Source: Comamonas testosteroni
GTDB lineage: Bacteria; Pseudomonadota; Gammaproteobacteria; Burkholderiales; Burkholderiaceae_C
Length of the DNA: 64,000 bases
Assembly: GCF_000761245.1 (NCBI RefSeq)
Contig: NZ_AWOR01000047.1
Location: forward strand, 1-64,000
Direction of reading: 5' to 3'
Of this stretch, positions 36,819 to 45,048 are shown one piece after another (positions within the stretch are counted from its first letter, which is position 1; every line of letters begins with the position of its first letter). The position numbers and the translations under genes were made by a program. The notes under the pieces are model-generated. The model saw nothing but the letters and a program-made list of their open reading frames with translations, did no database searches and was not told the origin of the DNA.

Positions 36819-38429
36819 ATGTCGTACACCGCGCATATCGATACCTTTGCTGCCGACAACCTGCCGCCACCCGAGCAGCAGCCCGAGTTCATTTTCGAGC
36901 TGCCCGAGCTGCGGTTCCCCGAGCGCCTGAACTGTGCCGTAGAGCTGCTGGATAGACATGTGAGCGAGGGGCGCGGTGACCGCCTGTGCATTCAGGCCGA
37001 AGGCCTGCGCTGGAGTTATGCGGATCTGCAACTCAAGGCCAATCGCATCGCCAATGTGCTGACGAAGGAGCTGGGATTGCAGCCCGGCAATCGCGTGTTG
37101 CTGTGCGCACCCAACAACCCCATGATGGTGGCCTGCTGGTTTGGCGTCATCAAGGCCGGGGGCATTGCTGTGGCCGCCATGCCGCTGCTGCGGTCCAAGG
37201 AGCTGTCCACCATCATCGACATTGCGCAAATCAGCCATGCGTTGTGCGATGCGGCGCTGCGCACCGAGGTACAGGGAGCGCAGGAAAAAACCAGCACGCT
37301 CAAGGCCGTGCGCTATTTCAACAGTGTGGAAGCCGATGCACTGGAGCGCCTGATGGAGCAGGCGGGCGATGACTTCCAGGCCGTGGAAACCGCAGCGACC
37401 GATACCTGCCTGCTGGGCTTCACCTCGGGCACCACGGGCGTGCCCAAGGCCACCATGCATTTTCATCGTGATGTGATGGCGGTCTGCGCCTGCTGGCCCG
37501 TGCATACGCTGCGTGCCAATGCCGACGATGTGTTCATAGGCAGCCCGCCGCTTGCATTCACCTTCGGGCTGGGTGGGCAGGTTCTGTTTCCTATGTCCAT
37601 CGGTGCCAGCATGGCCTTGCTGGAAAAAGCCGGCCCTGTGCAACTGGTCGATGGCATTGAGCGATTTGGTGCCAGTGTGGTGTTCACTGCGCCCACGTCA
37701 TACCGTGTGATGGCCCAGCAGGGCGAACGCATCCGCCGCACCTGGTTGCGCAAATGCGTGTCGGCGGGCGAGGCCTTGACCGCTTCCACACGTGCGTTGT
37801 GGAAGGATGCGACCGGTATTGAAATCATTGATGGTATCGGTTCTACCGAGATGCTGCACATCTTCATCTCGCACCGCGAAGAAGAGGCTCGTCCCGGTGC
37901 CACCGGCAAGGCCGTGCCGGGCTATCGTGCCAAGGTGGTGGATGATGCGGGGCTCGAGGTACCGCCCGGCACCGTGGGCAGACTGGCCGTGCAGGGACCC
38001 ACGGGATGCCGCTATCTCAACGACAGCCGTCAGGCCAAATATGTGAGTCGGGGCTGGAATCTGACTGGCGATGCCTATCTGATGGATGTCGACGGCTATT
38101 TCGTTTATCAGGCACGCACCGACGACATGATCATCTCGGCCGGATACAACATCGCGGCGCCCGAAGTCGAAGATGCCCTGATGCAGCACGGTTCTGTGGC
38201 TGAATGCGCGGTGATTGGCGTGGCCGACGGCGAGCGAGGCCAGATCGTCAAGGCTTTTGTGGTGCTACGTGCCGGCCATGTGGCCAGCGATGCCATGGTC
38301 ATGGAGCTGCAGGATTTTGTGAAGAGCCAGGTCGCGCCCTACAAATATCCACGGGCCGTACAGTTCGTTGATCAGCTGCCGCGCACGGCCACGGGCAAGT
38401 TGCAGCGCTTTCGCCTGCATCAAACCTGA
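36819..38429 (+). CDS. Aryl-CoA ligase, 2-aminobenzoate-CoA ligase type (benzoate-CoA ligase family)
   Basis: The 536-residue ANL-family enzyme has the P-loop TSGTTGVPK (about 202-210), DGIGSTEM, the hinge region LTGDAYLMDVDGYFVYQART and the C-terminal catalytic Lys in TATGKLQR. It activates a benzoate derivative to its CoA thioester with ATP. The fused monooxygenase/reductase in the same operon makes 2-aminobenzoate the best guess, with salicylate or another ortho-substituted benzoate as alternatives. The start at 36819 follows AAGGAG. Confidence 0.85.
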   Translation: MSYTAHIDTFAADNLPPPEQQPEFIFELPELRFPERLNCAVELLDRHVSEGRGDRLCIQAEGLRWSYADLQLKANRIANVLTKELGLQPGNRVLLCAPNNPMMVACWFGVIKAGGIAVAAMPLLRSKELSTIIDIAQISHALCDAALRTEVQGAQEKTSTLKAVRYFNSVEADALERLMEQAGDDFQAVETAATDTCLLGFTSGTTGVPKATMHFHRDVMAVCACWPVHTLRANADDVFIGSPPLAFTFGLGGQVLFPMSIGASMALLEKAGPVQLVDGIERFGASVVFTAPTSYRVMAQQGERIRRTWLRKCVSAGEALTASTRALWKDATGIEIIDGIGSTEMLHIFISHREEEARPGATGKAVPGYRAKVVDDAGLEVPPGTVGRLAVQGPTGCRYLNDSRQAKYVSRGWNLTGDAYLMDVDGYFVYQARTDDMIISAGYNIAAPEVEDALMQHGSVAECAVIGVADGERGQIVKAFVVLRAGHVASDAMVMELQDFVKSQVAPYKYPRAVQFVDQLPRTATGKLQRFRLHQT

Positions 38430-38507
38430 TTGCTATGTTTCTAAAAAGCTGCATGCGCCTGATTGAGAAGCGCTGCAGGCAGATTTTGGTGAAGGAGCTG
38501 TTTGGGT

Positions 38508-38969
38508 ATGAATGACGTGGCAATGGCTTCAAAACGCTTTGTGACGCAGGCGCCGATTCGTTTTGCGCACTGCGATCCGGCGGGCATCATCTTCTTTCCC
38601 CAATATCTGGTGCTGTTCAACGGACTGGTCGAAGACTGGTTCAACCAAGCACTGGGCCTGAGCTATGCGGACATGCTGCACAAGGACAAGGTGGGTCTGC
38701 CCATCGTGCACCTGGAATGCGACTTTCGCGCCATCACCCGCATGGGCGAAACCGTGAGTCTGGGCCTGTCGACGATCAAGCTGGGCAATCGTTCGCTGAC
38801 GCTCGATGTGGATTGCACAGGTCCTGACGGCCAGTTGCGTGTGACGGCGCAGAAAGTGCTGGTCTTCACCAGTCTTCAAACCCATCAGGCGATTACCGCG
38901 CCACAAGCAATTCGCCACGCCATCGAACGCTGGCTGAGTTCATCCAATCCAACAGAAAACAGGAGTTGA
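38508..38969 (+). CDS. 4-Hydroxybenzoyl-CoA-type thioesterase (hotdog fold)
   Basis: The 153-residue hotdog thioesterase has the motif FAHCDPAGIIFFPQYL (catalytic Asp in CDPAG), as in Pseudomonas-type 4-hydroxybenzoyl-CoA thioesterases. In this operon it could recover CoA from dead-end aryl-CoA esters. The ATG at 38508 has AAGGAG about 10 bases upstream. The Rid gene starts 3 bases after its stop, so the two are translationally linked. Confidence 0.88.
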   Translation: MNDVAMASKRFVTQAPIRFAHCDPAGIIFFPQYLVLFNGLVEDWFNQALGLSYADMLHKDKVGLPIVHLECDFRAITRMGETVSLGLSTIKLGNRSLTLDVDCTGPDGQLRVTAQKVLVFTSLQTHQAITAPQAIRHAIERWLSSSNPTENRS

Positions 38970-38971
38970 GC

Positions 38972-39364
38972 ATGCAAGTACTGCTGCCGCCGGGCTGGCC
39001 CCGGCCCAAGGGATATGCGAACGGCGTGTCTGTGAGTGGCCGCCAGATCTATGTGGCCGGCATGATAGGCTGGGATGCGCAAGGCCAGTTCCATACGGAT
39101 GAGCTTGCAGGCCAGGCCAGACAGGCTTTGCACAATATCGTCGAGGTACTGCAGGCAGGCGGAGCCAAGCCTGAACACATCGTGCGCATGACCTGGTATA
39201 TCACCGACAAGAAGGAATATCTGGCGCAGCAGGCCGAGATCGGCAAGGCCTATCGTGAGCTGATCGGCTCATTCAGCGTGGCCATGACGGCCGTGCAGGT
39301 AGCAGCCTTGATCGAGGACCGGGCCAAGGTGGAGATCGAGGTGACGGCAGTCGTACCCGACTGA
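38972..39364 (+). CDS. Rid (YjgF/YER057c/UK114) family protein
   Basis: The 130-residue protein has the Rid fold pattern: GYANGVSVSGRQIYVAGMIGWD, QARQALHNIVEVLQAGGA, and AKVEIEVTAVVPD at the end. Canonical RidA deaminases have Arg in the VxVARLP segment. Here it reads VQVAALIEDRAK, so that Arg seems replaced and a non-RidA subfamily is likely. The operon processes an amino-substituted ring, so hydrolysis of a cyclic enamine or imine is an attractive but unproven role. It is the last gene before a strong terminator. Confidence 0.85.
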   Translation: MQVLLPPGWPRPKGYANGVSVSGRQIYVAGMIGWDAQGQFHTDELAGQARQALHNIVEVLQAGGAKPEHIVRMTWYITDKKEYLAQQAEIGKAYRELIGSFSVAMTAVQVAALIEDRAKVEIEVTAVVPD

Positions 39365-39386
39365 TTGGCAATCTGCGCACGCATAG

Positions 39387-39417
39387 CCGCTGGGCCTTGA
39401 GCGCAGCGGTTTTTTTT
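39387..39417 (+). terminator. Rho-independent terminator of the aryl-CoA operon
   Basis: CCGCTG and CAGCGG enclose an 11-base loop and are followed by eight T, 22 bases after the Rid gene stop. Confidence 0.92.
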
Positions 39418-39544
39418 ATGGTTGCTGTGTTGCAGTTTGACCGTTGTGCAGCGCGGTTTGCACTGGGGCGGCGGAGGCTGAGCTATCCTCGCGCCCAAGG
39501 AGCTGTCCTTCAGCCGTTGCAAACCCGCTGTTTTGTGAGATGCC

Positions 39545-40216
39545 ATGAAGCCGATATTTGACCCGGTCCGACGCCATGTTCTTCAAGGCATGCGTGCCGC
39601 AGCATTGCTGACGGGGGGCGCCATGCTGTTAAGTGCCTGTGGCAAGAAGACACCCAAGGCCGCTGCCGTTCCTGCCGGGGCTACCGTGTTGGCGCTTGGA
39701 GACTCCTTGACGCAAGGTGTTGGAGCCAATGCAGATGCCAGCTACCCCAGCCTGCTGGCCGAGCGCACGGGCTGGAAGGTGGTGAATGCCGGTGTTTCGG
39801 GCGAGATCAGCAAACAGATTGCGGACCGTCTGCCGGAGCTGCTCGATGAGCACAGGCCATCGTTGGCGATTCTGTGTGCCGGTGGTAACGACTGGCTGCA
39901 GCGCAGGAGCGAGCAAGTTGTGCAAGGCGAGATCACGCGCATGCTGCAGCAGTGCAAAGCCAGGGCGACGCCCGTGCTGCTGGTGGCCGTGCCGGAGCTG
40001 AGCCTGAGTGCCGCGTTGACGGGGCGCATGAAGGATCACTCCATCTACCAAACCTTGGCCAAGGACAACCGGGTGGCATTGCTGCCCGATGCCTGGAGCG
40101 AGGTGCTGGGCAATAGCGCCTTGCGCGCCGATCAGGTACATGCCAATGCCGCAGGCTATGCGCGGTTCACCGAACTGCTGGTGGCTCAGGCCCGGGCTTC
40201 TGGTTTTCTGGCGTAA
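39545..40216 (+). CDS. SGNH/GDSL hydrolase (TesA-like arylesterase), lipoprotein
   Basis: The 223-residue hydrolase has block I ALGDSLTQG (Ser54), block III GGND and the C-terminal DQVH (about Asp196 and His199). The N-terminus has paired Arg (VRRHVLQG), a hydrophobic stretch and the lipobox LLSAC (Cys32). Lipid anchoring is therefore likely, perhaps by the Tat route. TesA-like enzymes hydrolyse esters and thioesters in the periplasm. It converges with pldA, leaving 38 bases between the stops. Confidence 0.87.
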   Translation: MKPIFDPVRRHVLQGMRAAALLTGGAMLLSACGKKTPKAAAVPAGATVLALGDSLTQGVGANADASYPSLLAERTGWKVVNAGVSGEISKQIADRLPELLDEHRPSLAILCAGGNDWLQRRSEQVVQGEITRMLQQCKARATPVLLVAVPELSLSAALTGRMKDHSIYQTLAKDNRVALLPDAWSEVLGNSALRADQVHANAAGYARFTELLVAQARASGFLA

Positions 40217-40254
40217 ATCACGGCTCAGACCAGCGGCTGCGAGCCAAGCTGGCT

Positions 40255-41478
40255 TCAGAAGTCCAGCAGGCTCAGGCCCACGCTGAGTACCGTGCGCTTG
40301 TTGTTGTAGTCGACCAGGCTGTCGCCATAGCCGCTGAACAGCTGAACATGCAGGCGCAGATTGCTCTTGCCGCCGTTCCAGCCTTCTCCCAGAGTGCGCA
40401 GCCACTCGATACGACCGGAACCCTTGCCCTTGCCCAGCGAGCCACGTGCGGTCAGGCCCAGGTAGTTCTGCTCGTTGACGTTCCAGCCCAGCTTGACTTC
40501 ACCGCGACCGATGTAGTCCTGGATATGGGGGTTGTCGTCCTCGAGAGCGCTCTCCTTCATGCGCTGCCAGGCTTTCAGATGCAGCTGCCAGCGGTTGCCC
40601 AGCTCGGCCCCGGTCATCAGATACCAGCGGTTCCAGCTGCGCGACAGCGGGTTGCTCTGGCCGTTCGATTGATGCGCTATGCCTATGCCCGAGTAGCGCC
40701 AGCGCCAGCCCAGCGGCAGCTGGGCGTCCGTCGGGTAGACGTAGAACACCTCGGGCTCGTGGTCAGTGGTGCGGAAGGGGCGCGAGATATCGCCATTGAA
40801 CAGCTGCCAGTAGGACTGCTGGGTATAGCCGAACCACAGCGAATCCTTGCCCTTCGAGGTGGGGCCGGTCAGCAGACCGGAGGCAATCTTGGTGCGGGCC
40901 GAGAGCTGCAGGCGCATCTCGTGCTTCTGGTAGGGCTGCTCGGTCGCCAGGCCGCGGCTGGGCGAATAGGGCTGCTGATTGACCTCGTCTCCCACGACCA
41001 CGGAGACCGACATGGGACGGTAGCCGCGGAAGTTGAAGGTGCCGCAGTCCGTGCCGGGCTCCAGCTCGAAGTAGCGCGACACCTCGGTGTAGCGCGGATC
41101 GCGGCAGCCGCCGTTGTTGGGCGAGAGACCCAGGCCGCTGTCGGCGCTGGCAACTGTCGCCGCAGCCGCCCCAGCCGCATTGGCGGGCACGGCGTCGTTC
41201 GCCGAGGCGGTCGCGGCAGTGAGAGCAGGCGCAGCTTGTGCGCTGGCTGCAGGCGCACTCCAACCGGAGGCCTGGGGCGCAACCGCCGGGCCTTGCTTGT
41301 GTGCCCAGGCATCAAAGCAGGCCAGGCGGTCGTTGTTGCTGGTGGTGGCAGCACATTGCTGCCAGCTTTCGGGCGGCGGCAGTTCCGCGCTGCTGGCGGT
41401 GGCCGGGTTCAGGCCGCCGACCAGTGTCAAGCCTATGCTCAGGGTAAGGGGGGGCGGGGTGAAGAAGCGAATACTCAT
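40255..41478 (-). CDS. pldA: Outer-membrane phospholipase A (OMPLA)
   Basis: The 407-residue protein has a signal peptide, an Ala-rich linker (about 65-110) and a C-terminal beta-barrel. It carries the catalytic block GIAHQSNGQSNPLSRSWNR near residues 267-285, with the His-x-Ser pair and the later Asn of the OMPLA triad. The N-terminal WQQCA...RLACFDAWA motif is frequent in proteobacterial relatives. It hydrolyses phospholipids in the outer leaflet under stress. The start at 41478 (MSIRFF) or 41490 is unresolved, with no clear ribosome site. Confidence 0.9.
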   Translation of the reverse strand: MSIRFFTPPPLTLSIGLTLVGGLNPATASSAELPPPESWQQCAATTSNNDRLACFDAWAHKQGPAVAPQASGWSAPAASAQAAPALTAATASANDAVPANAAGAAAATVASADSGLGLSPNNGGCRDPRYTEVSRYFELEPGTDCGTFNFRGYRPMSVSVVVGDEVNQQPYSPSRGLATEQPYQKHEMRLQLSARTKIASGLLTGPTSKGKDSLWFGYTQQSYWQLFNGDISRPFRTTDHEPEVFYVYPTDAQLPLGWRWRYSGIGIAHQSNGQSNPLSRSWNRWYLMTGAELGNRWQLHLKAWQRMKESALEDDNPHIQDYIGRGEVKLGWNVNEQNYLGLTARGSLGKGKGSGRIEWLRTLGEGWNGGKSNLRLHVQLFSGYGDSLVDYNNKRTVLSVGLSLLDF

Positions 41479-41519
41479 GGGATCAATCAATGCACGGGCA
41501 GGACAAGGCCCGACCCTGC

Positions 41520-41948
41520 TCAGGGTTGGGCCTTGCGCATGATGAACGCGCGGGGTGGATCATTCTCTCCCTCCTGGTAATTGCCGTGAATTTCTGTACC
41601 GCAGCTGCCATCGACCACCTCGCCCAGCCAGGTGGCGGTGATGCGTGAGCCGTCTGCGCTTTCCTCGAGCGTGACCGTGCCCTCGTTCACATCGCCGACC
41701 ATGGGATGGCTGCTGCCCGGGCGGCTGATGCTGCCTTTGACATTGCCTTCCCATTCGGGGTGCGGGCCCAGCATCATGCGGGCGGTTTCTTCACTGCCGG
41801 CGACGGAGCCCGTCCATACGCCTTGCAGCTGCTTGTCGCTCATCTGCCAGTCTTGCGCGCAAGTGCTGGCGGGCTTGGAGTCGAACTGCGCGCAAGCGTT
41901 GATGGACAAAGCGCTGGCAGCTATGAAAATCAAGGTTCTCAAAGTCAT
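41520..41948 (-). CDS. Small hypothetical lipoprotein
   Basis: The 142-residue protein has the signal MTLRTLIFIAASALSINACA with a plausible lipobox ending at Cys19. The mature part is a predicted beta-rich domain (LQGVWTGSV, VTLEESADGSRITATWLGEV, GNYQEG), like small lipocalin-type envelope proteins, but I recognise no family. The codons for FIAASALS are a copy of the ATAGCTGC...AGCGCTT intergenic repeat. It lies between pldA and rep on the same strand, 9 bases after the rep stop. Confidence 0.7.
   Translation of the reverse strand: MTLRTLIFIAASALSINACAQFDSKPASTCAQDWQMSDKQLQGVWTGSVAGSEETARMMLGPHPEWEGNVKGSISRPGSSHPMVGDVNEGTVTLEESADGSRITATWLGEVVDGSCGTEIHGNYQEGENDPPRAFIMRKAQP
41908..41929 (-). 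repeat. TTGATAGC-family repeat inside a signal-peptide coding segment
   Basis: On the minus strand the sequence TTTTCATAGCTGCCAGCGCT matches the intergenic core TTGATAGCTGCTAGCGCTTG closely. It is translated as FIAASA in the lipoprotein signal peptide. Confidence 0.55.
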
Positions 41949-41957
41949 CTCGGCTCT

Positions 41958-44030
41958 TCAGTTGGCGGCGCCCGGCGCCGCCTGGTTCTTGCGCGCGGCA
42001 AATTCTTCGCGCAGCTTGCGCAGCTTCTCTCGGGGGTCTTCCTTGGCCGTGGCCGCATCGAGGCCCATCTCCTTGATGAAGCGGCTGGGCTGGCAGGCCA
42101 CCATCTCGCGGCCTTTCTTGCGGCGCTTGGTCCAGCTCACGGCCAGCGTGCGCTGGGCTCGGGTGATGCCCACATACATCAGGCGGCGTTCTTCCTGCAG
42201 CCGCGCTGCCGTTTCATCGCTGACCTTTTGCTGCTTGCCGTCGTCATCGTCGAGCTTGAACGGCAGCATGCCCTCGGTCACTCCGACCTGCATGACATGG
42301 GGCCATTCCAGACCCTTGGAGGCATGGAGGGTGGAGAGCACGACCATGTCCTGCTCCTTCTCGCGCTCGCTGATGGTGGACAGCAGGGCAATGTTCTGCG
42401 AGACCTCCAGCAGGCTCTTGACCTCGGTCTGGGTGCCGGCGCCTGCAGCATCTTCGATCTGCCCGCCGGCGCGCTGTGCCATCCAGTCGCAGAACTCCAG
42501 CACATTGCTCCAGCGCGCGGCGGCGACGGACTCGCTGTCTTCGCTGTCATACAGATACTGTTCGTAGCCAATTTCCTTGAGCCAGTCGATCAGAAAGCTG
42601 CGTGAGGCTTCAAAGCCCAGGGTGTGGCGGGCGCGGTATTCCAGGTCGTTGATATAGCGGCCGAATTCCAGCAGGCTCTCGAAGGCCTTGCGCGGCAGCG
42701 CCTCCTCCAGCATCGCATTGAACAGCGAACCGAACATGCTGAGCTTGTGCGCAGCGGAGAATTCCCCGAGCTTGCCCAGTGTGGTGTGACCTATTCCGCG
42801 CTTGGGGGTGCCTATGGAGCGAAGAAACGCCGGGTCATCGTCGTTGTTGATCCAAAGACGGAACCAGGCGCAAAGGTCCTTGATCTCGGCGCGGTCGAAA
42901 AAGCTGGTGCCGCCCGAGACCTTGTAGGGAATGTTGGCCTTGCGCAGCGCCTTCTCGAAGGGCTTGGCCTGGTGGTTGGCGCGATAGAGGATGGCGAAGT
43001 CCTTCCACGCGGGCTGCGGGTTCATATTGGCGCGCAGGCTCTGGATGCGGGCCACGGCGCGCTCGGCCTCGTGCTCTTCGGTGTCGCAGTCGACGATGCG
43101 TACGGGTTCGCCCTCGCCGAGTTCCGAAAACAGTGTCTTGGGAAACAGCTTGGGGTTGGGGCCGATCACATTGTTGGCGGCGCGCAAGATGGCGCTGGTG
43201 GAGCGGTAGTTCTGCTCCAGCTTGATGACCTTGAGCTGCGGAAAGTCCACGGGCAGCTTCCTGAGGTTGTCCAGCGTGGCGCCGCGCCAGCCGTAGATCG
43301 ACTGATCGTCGTCGCCCACGGCCGTGAAGTGGGCGCGCTCGCCCACCAAAAATTTCAGCAGCTCGTACTGCGTGGCATTGGTGTCCTGGTATTCGTCCAC
43401 CAGTACATGACCCAGCAGGCGTTGCCATTTCTCGCGCACCTCGGGGTGGCCGCGCAGCAGACGCATGGGCATGCCGATCAGGTCGTCGAAGTCCACGCTC
43501 TGGTAGGCGCTCAGGCGCTCTTCATAGCGCTGCATGATGAGCGCGGTGCTGCGTTCGCTGTCGTCCTGCGCCATGGCCAGGGCCTTGCGACTGTCCCAGC
43601 CCTGATTCTTCCAGCCGCTGATGGTCCACTGCCACTGGCGTGCCGTCGCCACATCGGTGGTGCCGCCTGCGCAGTCCTTGAGGATGCCGGTGACGTCGTC
43701 GGTGTCCAGAATGCTGAACTGAGGCTTGAGGCCGAGAATGTGGCCGTCCTCGCGCACCATGCGCACGCCCAGCGAGTGGAAAGTGCAGATCAGCACCTCC
43801 TTGGCCTGGCGGCCTATCAGACCTGCGGCGCGTTCGCGCATTTCGGCGGCGGCCTTGTTGGTAAAAGTGATAGCGGCAATGCGGCGTGGCGCCAGACCGG
43901 TTTCGATCAGACGGCCTATCTTGTGCGTAATCACACGGGTCTTGCCCGAGCCGGCACCTGCCAGAACAAGGCATGGACCTTCGGTGTAATGCACGGCCTG
44001 GAGCTGAGCGAGGTTGAGACCAGCAGACAT
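41958..44030 (-). CDS. rep: ATP-dependent DNA helicase Rep
   Basis: The 690-residue superfamily 1A helicase has Walker A AGAGSGKT (24-31), ITFTNKAAAEMRER, motif II VDEYQDTNATQYEL, QSIYGWRGA, NYRSTSAIL, TLHASKGLEWP and YVGITRAQR. Residues such as IPYKVSGGTSFFDRAEIKDL point to Rep rather than UvrD. It is a 3'-5' helicase that clears proteins ahead of the fork and aids restart; priA in the same window is a functional partner. The start at 44030 is chosen over the open extension to 44072 because it aligns with the family N-terminus. Confidence 0.93.
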   Translation of the reverse strand: MSAGLNLAQLQAVHYTEGPCLVLAGAGSGKTRVITHKIGRLIETGLAPRRIAAITFTNKAAAEMRERAAGLIGRQAKEVLICTFHSLGVRMVREDGHILGLKPQFSILDTDDVTGILKDCAGGTTDVATARQWQWTISGWKNQGWDSRKALAMAQDDSERSTALIMQRYEERLSAYQSVDFDDLIGMPMRLLRGHPEVREKWQRLLGHVLVDEYQDTNATQYELLKFLVGERAHFTAVGDDDQSIYGWRGATLDNLRKLPVDFPQLKVIKLEQNYRSTSAILRAANNVIGPNPKLFPKTLFSELGEGEPVRIVDCDTEEHEAERAVARIQSLRANMNPQPAWKDFAILYRANHQAKPFEKALRKANIPYKVSGGTSFFDRAEIKDLCAWFRLWINNDDDPAFLRSIGTPKRGIGHTTLGKLGEFSAAHKLSMFGSLFNAMLEEALPRKAFESLLEFGRYINDLEYRARHTLGFEASRSFLIDWLKEIGYEQYLYDSEDSESVAAARWSNVLEFCDWMAQRAGGQIEDAAGAGTQTEVKSLLEVSQNIALLSTISEREKEQDMVVLSTLHASKGLEWPHVMQVGVTEGMLPFKLDDDDGKQQKVSDETAARLQEERRLMYVGITRAQRTLAVSWTKRRKKGREMVACQPSRFIKEMGLDAATAKEDPREKLRKLREEFAARKNQAAPGAAN

Positions 44031-44088
44031 GAAGCAGAGTGACCCATCATCAAAAACAAGGACTGGGAGCATACCGCTTCGCTGTAAA

Positions 44089-44108
44089 GAGCCCTGATGA
44101 CAGGGCTC
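44089..44108. promoter_or_regulatory. Perfect 8-bp inverted repeat, possible operator
   Basis: GAGCCCTG-ATGA-CAGGGCTC lies between the divergent rep and GTPase-operon starts. No T-tract follows. It could be an operator or a structured leader; which gene it serves is unknown. Confidence 0.4.
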
Positions 44109-44307
44109 ACAACTGACAAAAATCAGGGACTCAGCGAGCGCTTCACCTACACGTGCGCTCTCTTGTTACTTGAATAATTGTTGTAATAAGGTGTTAGTTG
44201 TGTAGCGTGAAGATTGCATCGTGTCCGGCCTTGATCCCGACAGCGCCAGCGAATTTTCGATGGTTGAGGGATTCATTGTCTTTTCCTCAACAGTCAGGGT
44301 GCTGTGC

Positions 44308-45048
44308 ATGGCGAGAACCATCGGTGAAGTGAGCTTGGCCGCAGAACTTTGGACGCCTGCCGTGCAGCAGCGCTTTGAAGCGCTGTTCGCCGTCGCAGCG
44401 CGCAAGTCGCTTTCCGCCTGGCGTCAAGTTCCGCGTCATGCGGCCGAAGTGCTGGTGATCGAAGGACTGGAGAGCCTGCTGGCCAGGGCAGAGGCGAGAG
44501 CCCCTTGCGTGGTCTATCTCGGCGGCGAGCCGGCCATGCAGCCGCTGGGGCGTTCTTCCCAGGGCTGGGCCGCACATCTTGATGCGGACTTTACGCTGTC
44601 CGACCTGATCGACATGCTCGACCGGGCTGCGGTTTTCCTCATGGACTGGAGGGCTAGACACCGCAGCAGCGCAGGCCTGAGCCTGCAGCGCGCCTTGGAG
44701 GAGCTTCAGCAGCAGGGGGCAGGCTGCCTGCATCGCTTTCAGATCAAGTCCTGGATCGCCTTGCCCGGCAGCGCCAACAGCGCGCAGAACATGCGCGTGC
44801 TGGCGCTGCTGTCGCGCGGGCCCATCGATGCCAGATCGCTGGCCGAACATGCCGGCATCGAAATGCGGCAGCTCTGGACCCTGTTGTCCCTGCCCCAGCT
44901 CCAGTCCGTGCTGAGCTGCAGCCAGCCTGGCAGCGAGGAGCCCGCTGCAGCTGCAAAGCCGAGCGTCGCCAGACAGCCGGCTGCTGCCGTGACGCTGCAA
45001 TGGATCAGCAAGCTGACGGGCTGGATTACCCGTGGAGGACGTACATGA
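44308..45048 (+). CDS. Unknown protein heading a GTPase/Roadblock operon
   Basis: The 246-residue protein (if started at the ATG at 44308, with AGGG upstream) matches no family I recognise. GTG 44221 and ATG 44260 are alternative starts. The first half looks like an alpha/beta domain: VLVIEGLESLLARAEARAPCVVYLGGEP. The second half has a helix-turn-helix-like segment: NMRVLALLSRGPIDARSLAEHAGIEMRQLWTLLSLPQLQSVL. The end is Ala/Pro-rich. The stop overlaps the GTPase start (ATGA at 45045-45048), so the two proteins are made together and may interact as effector or adaptor. Confidence 0.6.
   Translation: MARTIGEVSLAAELWTPAVQQRFEALFAVAARKSLSAWRQVPRHAAEVLVIEGLESLLARAEARAPCVVYLGGEPAMQPLGRSSQGWAAHLDADFTLSDLIDMLDRAAVFLMDWRARHRSSAGLSLQRALEELQQQGAGCLHRFQIKSWIALPGSANSAQNMRVLALLSRGPIDARSLAEHAGIEMRQLWTLLSLPQLQSVLSCSQPGSEEPAAAAKPSVARQPAAAVTLQWISKLTGWITRGGRT

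Noticed and set aside
36819..38429. Naming the ligase as plain benzoate-CoA ligase of the box pathway
   Set aside because: No boxABC genes are nearby; the fused monooxygenase/reductase in the same operon points to an amino- or hydroxybenzoate instead.
42624..44042. 472-residue plus-strand frame opposite rep
   Set aside because: Shadow of the helicase gene; composition is Ala/Gly/Val/His-rich without family pattern.
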